Counted from the first letter of the stretch, positions 28,286 through 37,770 are shown. The stretch is DNA of 64,000 nt from Variovorax sp. PMC12 (GCF_003019815.1 NZ_CP027773.1:1933001-1997000), one strand, 5' to 3'. The notes: a model not told the origin generated them from the sequence alone. Made by a program: numbers and translations.

Positions 28286-29059
28286 CTACTTGCCGATGAG
28301 CTGCGTGAGCTTCTCGGCTTCGAAGCACTCGTCGCGGGCCGCATCGCCCGGCACGCAGTCCTTGGTGGTGCCGGAGCGATCCGACAGCTTCTCGATGGCC
28401 TGCCACAGCAGCGCGATCTGGTGCTCCTGGCTCGACGCGTTCTCGACCAGGCCGCGCATGGCCTGGCTCAGCGGGTCGTCTTCCTGCGTGATGCCGTAGG
28501 CCGAGAACTTCTGCGGCGCGGCCACGTCGGCGCTTTCACCGGCCTTCGACGGGATGATGCGCGCCGGAATACCCACCGCCGTCGCGCCCGCGGGCACCGG
28601 CTTGATGACCACCGCGTTGCTGCCGATCTTGGCGCCGTCGCCCACCTCGAAGCCGCCCAGCACCTTGGCCCCTGCGCTCACCACCACGTTGCGGCCCAGC
28701 GTGGGATGCCGCTTGGTGCCCTTGTAGAGCGAGGTGCCGCCCAGCGTGACGCCCTGGTAGATGGTGCAGCCGTCGCCGATCTCGGCGGTCTCGCCGACCA
28801 CCACGCCCATTGCGTGGTCGAAGAACACACGTTCGCCGATCTTGGCGGCCGGGTGGATCTCGATGCCCGTCATCCAGCGCGCCCAGTGCGCGATGAAGCG
28901 CGCCGGCCACTTGAAGCCGTGGGTCCAACAGGCGTGCGCCCAACGGTGCAGCACCACGGCATGGAAGCCGGGGTAGACCGTGATCACTTCCCAGGCGCTG
29001 CGGGCGGCCGGGTCGCGTTCGAGGATGCACCGGATGTCGGCGCGCAGTCGAGAGAACAT
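28286..29059 (-). CDS. cysE: Serine O-acetyltransferase
   Basis: This 257-residue CysE makes O-acetylserine from serine and acetyl-CoA, the first step of cysteine synthesis. It has the N-terminal helical domain (DIRCILERDPAARS) and left-handed beta-helix hexapeptide repeats, with the active-site His/Asp in FFDHAMGVVVGE and the acetyl-CoA region GGTSLYKGTKRHP. It lies just downstream of trmJ on the same strand, an order common in proteobacteria (often followed by iscR, absent here). Confidence 0.95.
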   Translation of the reverse strand: MFSRLRADIRCILERDPAARSAWEVITVYPGFHAVVLHRWAHACWTHGFKWPARFIAHWARWMTGIEIHPAAKIGERVFFDHAMGVVVGETAEIGDGCTIYQGVTLGGTSLYKGTKRHPTLGRNVVVSAGAKVLGGFEVGDGAKIGSNAVVIKPVPAGATAVGIPARIIPSKAGESADVAAPQKFSAYGITQEDDPLSQAMRGLVENASSQEHQIALLWQAIEKLSDRSGTTKDCVPGDAARDECFEAEKLTQLIGK

Positions 29060-29073
29060 CGCTGCCTTTTGTC

Positions 29074-29110
29074 GTTATATCTATATGGGGCGGGCAGTCT
29101 ATAGCCCGCC
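29074..29110 (-). promoter_or_regulatory. Palindrome and possible cysE promoter
   Basis: GGCGGGC (29089-29095) and GCCCGCC (29104-29110) form a perfect 7-bp dyad around 8 bases. On the minus strand a -10-like TATAAC lies at 29079-29074, and a -35-like TAGACT falls in the loop of the dyad. It could be an operator on the cysE promoter or the trmJ terminator; there is no U-run. Confidence 0.35.
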
Positions 29111-29135
29111 GCCATCGCTTACGGGCGATAAGGTT

Positions 29136-29876
29136 TTATTCGGGCAGCGAGCCGCGGGGTGGCTTGGTCGCGTCGCTCATGGCCTTGGCGATGCCGCGCA
29201 GGATGTGGATTTCTTCGGGCGTGGGCTGGGCCCGGTTGAACAGCTGCTGCAGCCGCGGCATGAGCTTCTTGGGCGCCTCCGGGTCGAGAAAGCCGATGTC
29301 CACCAGCGAGCGCTCCCAGTGGTCGAGCATGCCGGCCACGGCCTGCGCGTCGGCGGCCTGCACCGGGTTGCCGGCCTCGCGCACTTCGTAGCCGCCCAGC
29401 GCCAGCCGCCATTCGTAGGCGATCACCTGGATGGCCGCGCCCAGGTTGAGCGAGCCGAATTTCGGGTCGGTGGGAATGGTCAGCGCCACGTTGCAGCGGT
29501 AGACGTCTTCGTTCCGCATGCCGAAACGCTCGGAGCCGAACAGGAAGGCGACGTGCTGGTCACCCTGCTTCGCCAGCGGCTCCAGGTGCTCCCGGGGCGT
29601 GCGGGTGGGCGGGCCGAAGTCGCGCGGGATCATGGCCGTGGCGCAAAGGTGGGTCACGCCGTCGAGGGCTTCGTCCAGCGTCTCGACGATGCGGGCGTTG
29701 GTCAGCACGTCGAGCGCGCCGCTCGCGCGCTGGATGGTTTCCTCGCGCCGCAGCACGTTGGCCCAGCGGGGAGCCACCAGCACGAGTTCGGAGAAGCCCA
29801 TGGTCTTCATGGCGCGGGCGGCGGCGCCCACATTGCCGGCGTGGCTGGTCTGGATCAGGATGAAACGGGTGCGCAT
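29136..29876 (-). CDS. trmJ: tRNA (cytidine/uridine-2'-O-)-methyltransferase TrmJ
   Basis: 246 residues of the SPOUT class; TrmJ methylates the 2'-O of base 32 in tRNA anticodon loops with S-adenosylmethionine. Motifs are the N-terminal ILIQTSHAGNVGAAARAMKT, the knot segments VAFLFGSERFGM and IPTDPKFGSLNLGAAIQV, and a C-terminal helical extension. The start at 29876 is where the family begins. It diverges from suhB. Confidence 0.93.
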   Translation of the reverse strand: MRTRFILIQTSHAGNVGAAARAMKTMGFSELVLVAPRWANVLRREETIQRASGALDVLTNARIVETLDEALDGVTHLCATAMIPRDFGPPTRTPREHLEPLAKQGDQHVAFLFGSERFGMRNEDVYRCNVALTIPTDPKFGSLNLGAAIQVIAYEWRLALGGYEVREAGNPVQAADAQAVAGMLDHWERSLVDIGFLDPEAPKKLMPRLQQLFNRAQPTPEEIHILRGIAKAMSDATKPPRGSLPE

Positions 29877-29887
29877 GGCGGGTTCGG

Positions 29888-29916
29888 GAGACACGGAACG
29901 GCGGAGCCGGTAAAAT
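29888..29916 (+). promoter_or_regulatory. Probable suhB promoter
   Basis: GAGACA (29888-29893), 17 bases, TAAAAT (29911-29916). The GTAAAATG form recurs before fecI and mutS in this window. The leader to the suhB ATG would be about 65 nt. Confidence 0.55.
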
Positions 29917-29986
29917 GCCCCGATTCTCGCTGCCCGCATCGCCGGGCCGCCTCCGGGGTCCTCCCCACCGTTCTTCTCACAATCCA

Positions 29987-31045
29987 ATGTCGTCCCCCAA
30001 CCTGCATCCCATGCTCAACGTGGCCGTCAAGGCCGCACGCGCCGCCGGCGCGATCATCAACCGCGCTGCCCTCGACGTCGAGGCCGTGCGCATTTCGCAG
30101 AAGCAGGTCAACGACTTCGTCACCGAAGTCGATCACGCGAGCGAGCAAGCGATCATCGAAACGCTGCTCGGCGCCTACCCGGGGCACGGCATCCTGGCCG
30201 AAGAATCGGGCACCGAACACGGCGCCAAGGACTCCGACTACGTCTGGATCATCGATCCGCTCGACGGCACTACCAACTTCATCCACGGCTTCCCCGTGTA
30301 CTGCGTGTCCATCGCGCTGTCCGTGCGCGGCAAGATCGAGCAGGCCGTGGTCTACGACCCGAGCCGCAACGACCTGTTCACGGCCACCAAGGGCCGCGGC
30401 GCCTACATGAACGAGCGCCGCATCCGCGTGTCCAAGCGCACCAAGCTCACCGAGTGCCTCATTTCCACGGGCTTCCCGTTCCGCACCGGCGACAACTTCA
30501 AGCAGTACCTGGCCATCATGGCGGACATGATGCCCCGCATGGCCGGCCTGCGCCGCCCCGGCGCGGCGGCCCTGGACCTGGCCTACGTGGCCGCGGGCTT
30601 CACCGACGGCTTCTTCGAGACCGGCCTGAACCCCTGGGACGTGGCCGCTGGTTCGCTGCTGGTCACCGAAGCCGGCGGGCTGATCGGCAACTTCACGGGC
30701 GAGCCCGAATTCCTCGAACAGCGCGAATGCCTGGCCGCCGCGCCGCGCATCTACGGCCAGCTGGTGCCGCTGCTCGCCAAGTACTCCAAGTTCGCCAATG
30801 TCGACGACAAGCTGCGCGCCAGCGACCGCATGCGCGCCGTGTCGGCCTCGACCAAGTCGAACCCCGACGATGCGTCGGCCGACCTCTACGCCCGCAGCAC
30901 GGTGGTCGATTTCGCCGACGAAACCGCTGAAGGCGACAAGCCCGCCGTGGCCGCCCCCGCCGCGCCGCGCAAGCTCACGCGCGTGCGCCGCGACGCCGCT
31001 CCCGCCGCTGGAGCCCCCTCCGAGGGCGACACTTCCGTCAAGTGA
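29987..31045 (+). CDS. suhB: Inositol monophosphatase family protein SuhB
   Basis: 352 residues. The metal-dependent phosphatase motifs are all present: EES, DPLDGTTNF and the C-terminal NPWDVAAG. SuhB dephosphorylates inositol phosphates and in E. coli also joins the rRNA antitermination complex. The protein is about 85 residues longer than typical SuhB; the extra C-terminal tail is rich in Ala, Pro and charged residues and is probably disordered. ATG 29987 was chosen; ATG 30011 is possible. Its stop overlaps the next start. Confidence 0.93.
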   Translation: MSSPNLHPMLNVAVKAARAAGAIINRAALDVEAVRISQKQVNDFVTEVDHASEQAIIETLLGAYPGHGILAEESGTEHGAKDSDYVWIIDPLDGTTNFIHGFPVYCVSIALSVRGKIEQAVVYDPSRNDLFTATKGRGAYMNERRIRVSKRTKLTECLISTGFPFRTGDNFKQYLAIMADMMPRMAGLRRPGAAALDLAYVAAGFTDGFFETGLNPWDVAAGSLLVTEAGGLIGNFTGEPEFLEQRECLAAAPRIYGQLVPLLAKYSKFANVDDKLRASDRMRAVSASTKSNPDDASADLYARSTVVDFADETAEGDKPAVAAPAAPRKLTRVRRDAAPAAGAPSEGDTSVK

Positions 31046-33300
31046 CGATGCTGGGGCCCCGCGCCGCCCACCGGGTTCGCGCCGCTCTGCGCATTGCGCT
31101 GAGCCACTATGTCGCGAGCGGGCTCACCGTGGCGCTGGGGCTGCTGTTCATCTCGGGCGGCATCCACCTGTGGCTGGGCACCCTGGCGGCCTCCACGGCC
31201 GCCACCGGCGTGATCGTCACCGCGCCGCCCGACCTGCCCGGCCCGCGCCGCGGCAAGTTCTTCCAGATGCTGCCGGCGCCGCTCATCGGCCTGCCGCTCT
31301 TCTTTGCGGTGCAGATGCTGCACACCGCGCCCATCCGCCTCGGGCTGCTGCTGGTGCCGGCCACCTTCATGGCCTTCCTGGCCATGGCCTGGGGCAAGCG
31401 GGGCATCCCGATCGCCATCGCGGTGATGTTCTCGATGATCTTCTCCATGGCCACGCAGACCCCGCGCGACATGGCCGATGCCATCGAGCGCACCTGGCAT
31501 TTCGGGCTGGGCGCGGGCCTCTACGTGATCTGGGCCACGCTCGCCAACCTGCTGCTCAACGGGCGCTTTCGCACCCAGTCGATGGCCGACGTGCTGTATT
31601 CACTGGCCGCGCTCATGCGCACCGAGGCCGGCCAGTTCCTGCCGCACGACGACACCCGCGACGTGCGCGACACCCCCGCGCCCGTGCTCGGCCAGCTGCT
31701 GCGCGAACAGGCCGCGCTGGCCGACCAGCTGCAGGCCACGCGCGACATCGTGCTCGAATCGCCCCGCACGCCGCGCCGCCAGCGGCTGGCCGCCATGCTG
31801 GTGATCGTGCTCGAAATGCGCGACCAGCTGCTCGCGAGCGAGCTCGACCTCGACACCCTGCGCGCCCACCCCGCGCATGCCGCGGCGCTCATCGAAATGC
31901 GCGAGGTGCTCGAAGAACTCGCCGACGAGACCATCGCGCTGGCCGATGCGCTGCTGATGCGCCGCCATCCCGCCGCCGTGGCGGACCGGCGCCCTCGGCT
32001 CGCGGCCATCCATGTGTCGGCGGACGACAGCGCCAGCACCCATGGGGGCGGCGGCCACATCGGCCCCACCGCCGCCATGCTGGCGCGCGGGCTGGCCAGC
32101 CGCATCGGCCACATCAACGACGAGGTGCTGCGCCTGTCGGCCATGGCCCGCGGCGACGTCGAGCCCAACCTTGCCGTGGTGCGCGCCAACTGGCAGATGT
32201 TCGTGAGCCCGACCGACTGGTCGTGGCGCCCCTTCTTCACGCTGTGGCGCTGGGACCAGCCGCCGCTGCGCCACGCCATCCGCGCGTCGCTGGCCATCGC
32301 CGCGGGCTACGCCATCGCGGTGTCGATGCCGTGGGGCTCGCACGACTACTGGATTCTGCTGACCATCGTGGTCGTGCTGCGCGGCAGCCTCTCGCAGACG
32401 CTGGAGCGGCGCAACGCGCGCGTGGCCGGCACGCTGCTGGGCTGCGTGCTCGCGGTGGGGCTGCTGTCGGCGCATCCGTCGGCGCTGGCGCTGCTGGCCA
32501 TCGTGACCGTGGCGCAGGCCATCGCGCACAGCTTCGCGGTGCGGCGCTACCTCATCACCGCCGTGGCCGCCACCGTGCTGGGCCTGGTGCAGGCCCACAT
32601 GCTGAACGTCGGCGTGGCGCCCATCTTCGCGCTGTTCGAGCGCATCGCCGACACGCTCATCGGCGCCGCGCTGGCCTGGGGCTTCTGCTATGTGCTGCCG
32701 TCATGGGAGCGCACGCAGATTCCGGCGCTGGTGGCGCGCGTGCTCACGGCGCAGGCCCGCCATGCGCGCCTGGCGCTCGGCCTGGGCCAGTTGCAGGCCA
32801 TCGACAGCAGCCCCGAGCTCGAATGGCGGCTTGCGCGCCGCGAGGCCTACGACAGCCTCTCGGCGCTGGTGCAGGCCACGCAGCGTTCGCTCTCCGAACC
32901 GCGCGCGGTGCAGCCGCCGCTGGAGCCGCTCGAACACCTGCAGGCCCACAGCTACCAGCTGCTCGCGCAACTCAGCGCGGTCAAGTCGATGCTCGTGCTG
33001 CGCCGCGACCGCCTCACGCCGGGCGAGGTCGAAGGCCCCATCAGCCGCACCTCGCAACGAATCGAGGCCGCCATCGGAACTATGCCGACCACCGGCCCCT
33101 CTCACCCCGAGAGCAGCGGTTCCACCGCCGTCGGCGGACCGATTCCCCTGCCCGACCCGTTCGACAACGACATCAGCCCCTGGCTGCTGCGCCGCCTCGA
33201 TCTGGCCACGGCCCTCGCCACGCAGCTGCGCGACGACGCGGCCCGCATTCTTCAACCACTGAACGAAACCACAGCACAAGCAAAGACGACCACCGCCTGA
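31042..33300 (+). CDS. FUSC-family (YccS/AaeB-like) membrane protein
   Basis: 752 residues with two clusters of membrane segments, one in the first ~180 residues and one near residues 410-560 (ASLAIAAGYAIAVSMPWGSHDYWILLT), separated and followed by soluble helical regions. This is the layout of FUSC proteins, some of which export aromatic acids; the substrate here is unknown. GTG 31042 overlaps the suhB stop (GTGA); ATG 31048 is an equally good start. Its stop overlaps the MscS gene (TGATG). Confidence 0.88.
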   Translation: MTMLGPRAAHRVRAALRIALSHYVASGLTVALGLLFISGGIHLWLGTLAASTAATGVIVTAPPDLPGPRRGKFFQMLPAPLIGLPLFFAVQMLHTAPIRLGLLLVPATFMAFLAMAWGKRGIPIAIAVMFSMIFSMATQTPRDMADAIERTWHFGLGAGLYVIWATLANLLLNGRFRTQSMADVLYSLAALMRTEAGQFLPHDDTRDVRDTPAPVLGQLLREQAALADQLQATRDIVLESPRTPRRQRLAAMLVIVLEMRDQLLASELDLDTLRAHPAHAAALIEMREVLEELADETIALADALLMRRHPAAVADRRPRLAAIHVSADDSASTHGGGGHIGPTAAMLARGLASRIGHINDEVLRLSAMARGDVEPNLAVVRANWQMFVSPTDWSWRPFFTLWRWDQPPLRHAIRASLAIAAGYAIAVSMPWGSHDYWILLTIVVVLRGSLSQTLERRNARVAGTLLGCVLAVGLLSAHPSALALLAIVTVAQAIAHSFAVRRYLITAVAATVLGLVQAHMLNVGVAPIFALFERIADTLIGAALAWGFCYVLPSWERTQIPALVARVLTAQARHARLALGLGQLQAIDSSPELEWRLARREAYDSLSALVQATQRSLSEPRAVQPPLEPLEHLQAHSYQLLAQLSAVKSMLVLRRDRLTPGEVEGPISRTSQRIEAAIGTMPTTGPSHPESSGSTAVGGPIPLPDPFDNDISPWLLRRLDLATALATQLRDDAARILQPLNETTAQAKTTTA

Positions 33301-34370
33301 TGATCAAAGAGATACTCGCCCACCCCTGGTTCGGCACATGGGTTGCCGCCCTGATCGCAGTTCCCCTTTCTCTTCTCGCGCACCGTATCGGCGGCCTTGT
33401 GTTGAGGCGGGTCACCCGCCCCGCCCCGACGATCCATTCGATGGTGGTCAGCTGCAATTCCGCGGCGCGGTTCGTGCTGCCGCTGCTGGCGCTCAACGTG
33501 GTGTGGCAGGGCGCGCCCGACAACCTGCAGTTCATCGGCAACGTGCGCCATCTCACCGGGCTGCTGTTGATCGCCTCAACCACCTGGCTCGCGGTCAGGG
33601 CCATCAGCGGCTTCGCCGAAGGCGTGCTGGCGCAGAACCCCTCCGACGTGGCCGACAACCTGCATGCGCGCCGCGTGCTCACGCAGACCCGCGTGCTCGC
33701 GCGCACCGCCATGACGGTGGTGCTGGTGGCCGGCGGCGCGATGATGCTCATGACCTTCCCCGGCGCGCGCCAGGTCGGCGCCAGCCTGCTGGCCTCCGCC
33801 GGCGTGATCGGCATCGTGGCCGGCCTGGCGGCCAAGCCGGTGTTCAGCAACCTCATCGCCGGCCTGCAGATCGCGCTGGCGCAGCCGATCCGCATCGACG
33901 ACGTGCTGGTGGTCGAAGGCGAATGGGGCCGTGTCGAGGAGATCACCGGCACCTTCGTGGTCATCAAGATCTGGGACGAGCGCCGGCTGATCCTGCCGCT
34001 CACCTACTTCATCGAGAAGCCGTTCCAGAACTGGACGCGCCACTCGTCGCAGCTGCTGGGCGCGGTGTTCATCTACGCCGACTACGGCATGCCGCTCGCG
34101 CCGCTGCGCGAAGAGGTCGAGCGCATCGTGAAGTCTTCGCCCGAATGGGACGGCCGCTTCTTCAACCTGCGCGTGACCGACGCCACCGAGCGCACCATGC
34201 AGATCCGCGTGCTGTGCACCGCCGCCACCTCGGGCCTGGCCTTCGACCTGCGATGCAACGTGCGCGAAGGGCTGATCGACTTCATGCAGCGCGAGTACCC
34301 GCAGTTCCTGCCCAAGATGCGCATCGAGAGCGAAGGTGCGCAGGAGCAACAGCAGCAGCCGATGCTGTAA
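33300..34370 (+). CDS. Small-conductance mechanosensitive channel family protein (MscS)
   Basis: 356 residues. There are about four membrane segments; the last carries the glycine/alanine pattern GVIGIVAGLAAKPVFSN typical of the MscS pore helix. The MscS beta domain follows (IRIDDVLVVEGEWGRVEEI), then TFVVIKIWDERRLILPLTYF. It opens under membrane tension to release solutes. The start overlaps the FUSC stop; the open frame upstream runs antiparallel to nothing real. It ends the suhB operon. Confidence 0.92.
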   Translation: MIKEILAHPWFGTWVAALIAVPLSLLAHRIGGLVLRRVTRPAPTIHSMVVSCNSAARFVLPLLALNVVWQGAPDNLQFIGNVRHLTGLLLIASTTWLAVRAISGFAEGVLAQNPSDVADNLHARRVLTQTRVLARTAMTVVLVAGGAMMLMTFPGARQVGASLLASAGVIGIVAGLAAKPVFSNLIAGLQIALAQPIRIDDVLVVEGEWGRVEEITGTFVVIKIWDERRLILPLTYFIEKPFQNWTRHSSQLLGAVFIYADYGMPLAPLREEVERIVKSSPEWDGRFFNLRVTDATERTMQIRVLCTAATSGLAFDLRCNVREGLIDFMQREYPQFLPKMRIESEGAQEQQQQPML

Positions 34371-34452
34371 GCCTGTTGCCGTTGTTCAGGGCGCGATCAC
34401 GCCGACGGGGTACCTTGCTCCGCGAATGCCCCCCGGCCTGCGGCCTCCTCCT

Positions 34453-35643
34453 TTATTTCGCTGCACAGGACGGCCATTCAAGCAGCGTGAACGCCCGCAG
34501 CAGCCATTCGACCGGGCCATAGGCAAAGCGCTGCATCCACCAGCGGCTCAGCAGCAGTTGCACCGCGAAAATGGAGAACGCAAACCCGAAGCTGGCGAGC
34601 GGCCCGACCGAGCCCATCAGCCGCAGTCCGTAAGCCAGGAAGATCCACGCGCACACCAGCGACTGCAGCAGGTAGTTGGACAGCGCCATGCGCCCCGCCG
34701 GCGCGAGCCACGCGACAAGCGCCCGCCCGCGCGGCGCCTGGAACAGCAGCACCAGCCCCGACGCATAGGCGGCGGTGAGGAAAGGCGCGGTGAGCAGGCC
34801 GAGCGCAAGGCCGACCACCTCGCGGCCGCCGTCGCCGGAGCGCGTGGTCGAGAGGGCATAGAACATGGCGCCCGGCACGCCGATGAGCAGCCCGCAGAAG
34901 AACAGGCGCTTGAACAACGGGCGGTGCGCGCCCGCATCCGCCAGCAGCAGGCCGCGCCGCCCGGCGATGAAGCCCGCCAAGAACATCGCCAGCGCCGTCG
35001 GTGCCTGCGCGAATGCGAGCACCACCCACACCTGCGCCAGCTCGCGCACATGCTGGGCGATGACCGTTGCAGGGGTGCCCCGGTAGGCTTCCAGCGCCGC
35101 GAAGGCCTCGGCATGAAGACTCAGGGTGTCGGCATCCACGCCCGTGCGCGTCATCAGGTAGCCGAGGCTGGCCCACAGCAGCGATGTGAGCAGCACCAGG
35201 CTGACCGCCCAGAACGCCATGACGCCGTCGCCGCGACGCCGCAGCAACAGCAGCACGCCGCCGATCACCGCGTAGGTCGTGAGGATGTCGCCGTGGTACA
35301 GCACCACCGCATGCAGCAGGCCCAGCACCCACAGCCCCGCCAGCCGCCGCAACATGCGCGGCGCGAAGGGCCTGCCGTCTCGCTCGGCCGACTGCATCTG
35401 CAACGTGAAGCTGTAGCCGAACAGGAACGAGAACAGCAGGTAGAACTTGGTCTCGAACAGCAAGGAGCGCGCGAACAGCGCCGCGCGCTCCACCGCCGAC
35501 TGGGCCATCGGGTCGGACAGGCCCAGGCCGTAGAACGGCGACGAGAAGCTCGCGATGTTCACCACCAGGATGCCGAGCAGCGCGAAGCCGCGCAGGGCAT
35601 CGACCAGCGGCTGCCGCTCGTGGGACGGAGGCACCGTGCTCAT
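34453..35643 (-). CDS. DUF418/YeiB-family membrane protein
   Basis: 396 residues with about ten hydrophobic segments. The N-terminus RQPLVDALRGFALLGILVVNI matches the heparan-acyltransferase-like/DUF418 start, and the C-terminal DUF418 part has FGYSFTLQM earlier and GPVEWLLRAFT at the end. Function is unknown; acyl transfer across the membrane is suspected for the family. The start at 35643 overlaps the stop of the upstream LysR gene (ATGA), an unusual coupling of a regulator to a membrane protein. Confidence 0.85.
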   Translation of the reverse strand: MSTVPPSHERQPLVDALRGFALLGILVVNIASFSSPFYGLGLSDPMAQSAVERAALFARSLLFETKFYLLFSFLFGYSFTLQMQSAERDGRPFAPRMLRRLAGLWVLGLLHAVVLYHGDILTTYAVIGGVLLLLRRRGDGVMAFWAVSLVLLTSLLWASLGYLMTRTGVDADTLSLHAEAFAALEAYRGTPATVIAQHVRELAQVWVVLAFAQAPTALAMFLAGFIAGRRGLLLADAGAHRPLFKRLFFCGLLIGVPGAMFYALSTTRSGDGGREVVGLALGLLTAPFLTAAYASGLVLLFQAPRGRALVAWLAPAGRMALSNYLLQSLVCAWIFLAYGLRLMGSVGPLASFGFAFSIFAVQLLLSRWWMQRFAYGPVEWLLRAFTLLEWPSCAAK

Positions 35644-36599
35644 GCCGCCTCCACCGGGCGCAGGCTCATGACGGGCTTGCGCTTCTGCACGATGCCGTGG
35701 ATGGTTTCCATCAGGAGCCGCGCGCCCTCGCCCGGCTCGCCGTTGCGCCGCACCGTGAGCCCCACCGGGCCTTCGGTGCTGCTGGTGTCGATGGCCACGC
35801 GCTCGAGCTCGCCGCGCGCCACAAAGCCTTCGACCGCACCCTGCGGCGCGAACCACACCGCATCGGAGCGCTGGAGCAGCCCGATGGCAAAGCTGGTGTC
35901 GGTCGCCTCCACCTGCCGGTTGGGCAGGGCCACGCCCTGCGCAATGAGAAAGGCGTCCGCCGTGTGGCGGATCAGCGAGCCCGACACCGGCAGCACCAGC
36001 GGGTAGCCGGCCAGCGCATCGAGCGCCGGCTTGCGCCGCGAGGCCAGCGGATGCCCCGGCCGCACCACCAGCAGCAAGGGTTCGCTGTAGAGATGCTCGA
36101 AGGCGAGATCGGCCATGGCCGAGGCCTGCGCGAGCCGGCCCAGCACAAGGTCGATTTCACCCTGGCGCAGCTGCGTCATCAACTGCGCGTTGATGCCGCT
36201 GACCACCCGCACGCGCAGCGCCGGATGCGAGGCATGCAGCAAAGCCACCGCCTCCGGCAGCAGGTTGGCCACCATGTTGGGCAGCGCGCCGACGGCCACG
36301 TGCAGTTGGTCGGCCTCGGGCATGTCCATGGCCAGGCCCAGGCCTTCGCTCAGCCCGCGCAGCGCAGACACGGCATGGCGCACCAGCACTTCGGCGGCCG
36401 GCGTGAGCTCGACGCCGCGGCGGCGCCGCAGCAGCAGCGGGCGGCCGATGATTTCTTCCAGCTCAGCCACGGTCTTGGACACCGCCGGTTGCGTGAGCGA
36501 CAGCGCCTTGGCGGCGCGCACCAGGTTGCGCTCCTGCGCCACCATCACCAGGCATTGCAGGTGGCGCAGCTTCAGGCGCGCAAAGTTCATGGCTGACAT
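35640..36599 (-). CDS. LysR-family regulator, PcaQ-like
   Basis: 319 residues. The N-terminus NFARLKLRHLQCLVMVAQERNL followed by RAAKALSLTQPAVSKTVAEL closely resembles PcaQ, the LysR regulator of protocatechuate genes, but no pca gene is near. The start at 36599 was chosen for its AAGGGAAG site; ATG 36590 lacks one. It diverges from the Bug-Bug-sulfatase genes and is the obvious candidate to control them. A PcaQ-like box lies at 36632-36647. Confidence 0.88.
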   Translation of the reverse strand: MSAMNFARLKLRHLQCLVMVAQERNLVRAAKALSLTQPAVSKTVAELEEIIGRPLLLRRRRGVELTPAAEVLVRHAVSALRGLSEGLGLAMDMPEADQLHVAVGALPNMVANLLPEAVALLHASHPALRVRVVSGINAQLMTQLRQGEIDLVLGRLAQASAMADLAFEHLYSEPLLLVVRPGHPLASRRKPALDALAGYPLVLPVSGSLIRHTADAFLIAQGVALPNRQVEATDTSFAIGLLQRSDAVWFAPQGAVEGFVARGELERVAIDTSSTEGPVGLTVRRNGEPGEGARLLMETIHGIVQKRKPVMSLRPVEAA

Positions 36600-36631
36600 C
36601 GGTCTTCCCTTGGAGCGACGGGCTTGCAAAT

Positions 36632-36647
36632 ATAACCAGCCGGAATA
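36632..36647. promoter_or_regulatory. PcaQ-like LysR box
   Basis: ATAACC-AGCC-GGAATA lies between the divergent LysR and solute-binding protein genes. Known PcaQ sites read ATAACC-N4-GGTTAA, so the left half matches fully and the right half in four of six positions. Confidence 0.55.
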
Positions 36648-36724
36648 CCTGGCAGAAGAGCTTTCAGTTGTGCCGGCCCCGCCGCCGGCCTAGAGTTGCC
36701 TCAGACAAGGAGACAAGCCAAGAC

Positions 36725-37735
36725 ATGAACACCGTTTTCAAGAACGCCCTGGGCGGCGCGCGCCGCCGCTTTGCTGTAGCTGCTGCCTGTGCGGCGCTGC
36801 TGCCGCTGGGCTTCAGCGCCACGGCGGCGCAGGCGGCCGACGCCCCCTACCCGGCCAAGGCGGTGAAGCTGCTCACCAACTTCCCGGCCGGCGGCCCCAT
36901 CGACATCCTCGCCCGCGCGCTGGCCGACGCGCTGCAGAAAGACCTGAAGCAGCCCTTCATCGTCGACAACCGCCCCGGCGCGGGCGGCAACATCGGCGCC
37001 GACCTGGTGGCCAAGAGCCCGGCCGACGGCTACACGGTGCTGCTGGGCATCGACACCACCTTCACCATCAACCCGCACCTCTATGCGTCGATGCCCTTCG
37101 CGGCCAAGGACCTGAAGCCGCTGATGATCTTCAGCTCGTCGGGCCTGAGCTTTGGCGTGGCGGGCAACGTGAAGGCGAAGACGCTGCCCGAGTTCATCGC
37201 GCAGGCCAAGGCCGAGCGCGCCACCTTCAGCTCGGCCGGCAACGGCAGCCCGGGCCACATCGCCGCCGAGATCTTCGCGAGCGAGACCGGCGCGAAGATC
37301 ACGCACGTGCCCTACAAGGGCAACGCGCCGGCGGTGCTGGCGCTGATGGGCGACGAAGTGCAGGCCGGCATCCTCGCCACGCCGGGGCTGCTGCCGCAGG
37401 TGCAGTCGGGCAAGCTGCGCGCCCTGGCCGTGACCGGCCGCCAGCGCTCGCCACTGCTGCCGCAGGTGCCCACCGTGGGCGAACTGGGGCTGAAGAACCT
37501 GGAGTTCGAGGTGCTCTACCTCGCGATGGTGCCGGCCGCCACGCCCGAGCCCGTGATGCAGACACTGCGCACGTCGCTTCAGAAGGCAATGGCGCTGCCC
37601 GAGGTCAAGTCGCGCCTTGCCACGCTCGACATGGTGCCCCTCGGAGAAACCGGCGCCGCCGCCAGCGACCACCTGACCGCCAGCCTTGCGCGCTACGGCC
37701 GCATCGTCAAGGCCACCGGCATGAAGGTCGACTGA
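36725..37735 (+). CDS. Bug/TctC-family periplasmic solute-binding protein 1
   Basis: 336 residues with a signal peptide (AAACAALLPLGFSATAAQA) and the Bug fold: PYPAKAVKLLTNFPAGGPIDILAR, then VDNRPGAGGNIGAD and the later FSSAGNGSPGHIA. Such proteins bind carboxylated or aromatic solutes for tripartite tricarboxylate transporters; no TctA/TctB genes are nearby, so it is an orphan, as is common in Burkholderiales. The ATG follows an AGGAG site at 36709-36713. Confidence 0.92.
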   Translation: MNTVFKNALGGARRRFAVAAACAALLPLGFSATAAQAADAPYPAKAVKLLTNFPAGGPIDILARALADALQKDLKQPFIVDNRPGAGGNIGADLVAKSPADGYTVLLGIDTTFTINPHLYASMPFAAKDLKPLMIFSSSGLSFGVAGNVKAKTLPEFIAQAKAERATFSSAGNGSPGHIAAEIFASETGAKITHVPYKGNAPAVLALMGDEVQAGILATPGLLPQVQSGKLRALAVTGRQRSPLLPQVPTVGELGLKNLEFEVLYLAMVPAATPEPVMQTLRTSLQKAMALPEVKSRLATLDMVPLGETGAAASDHLTASLARYGRIVKATGMKVD

Positions 37736-37755
37736 ACAGGGGCATGAGCGCCACA

Positions 37756-37770
37756 CCTGGGTAAACCAGG
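37756..37770 (+). other. Short hairpin between the two binding-protein genes
   Basis: CCTGG (37756-37760) and CCAGG (37766-37770) around GTAAA, 21 bases after the first Bug stop. No T-run. It may attenuate transcription or protect the upstream mRNA 3' end. The rest of the 152-base gap shows nothing clear. Confidence 0.35.
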
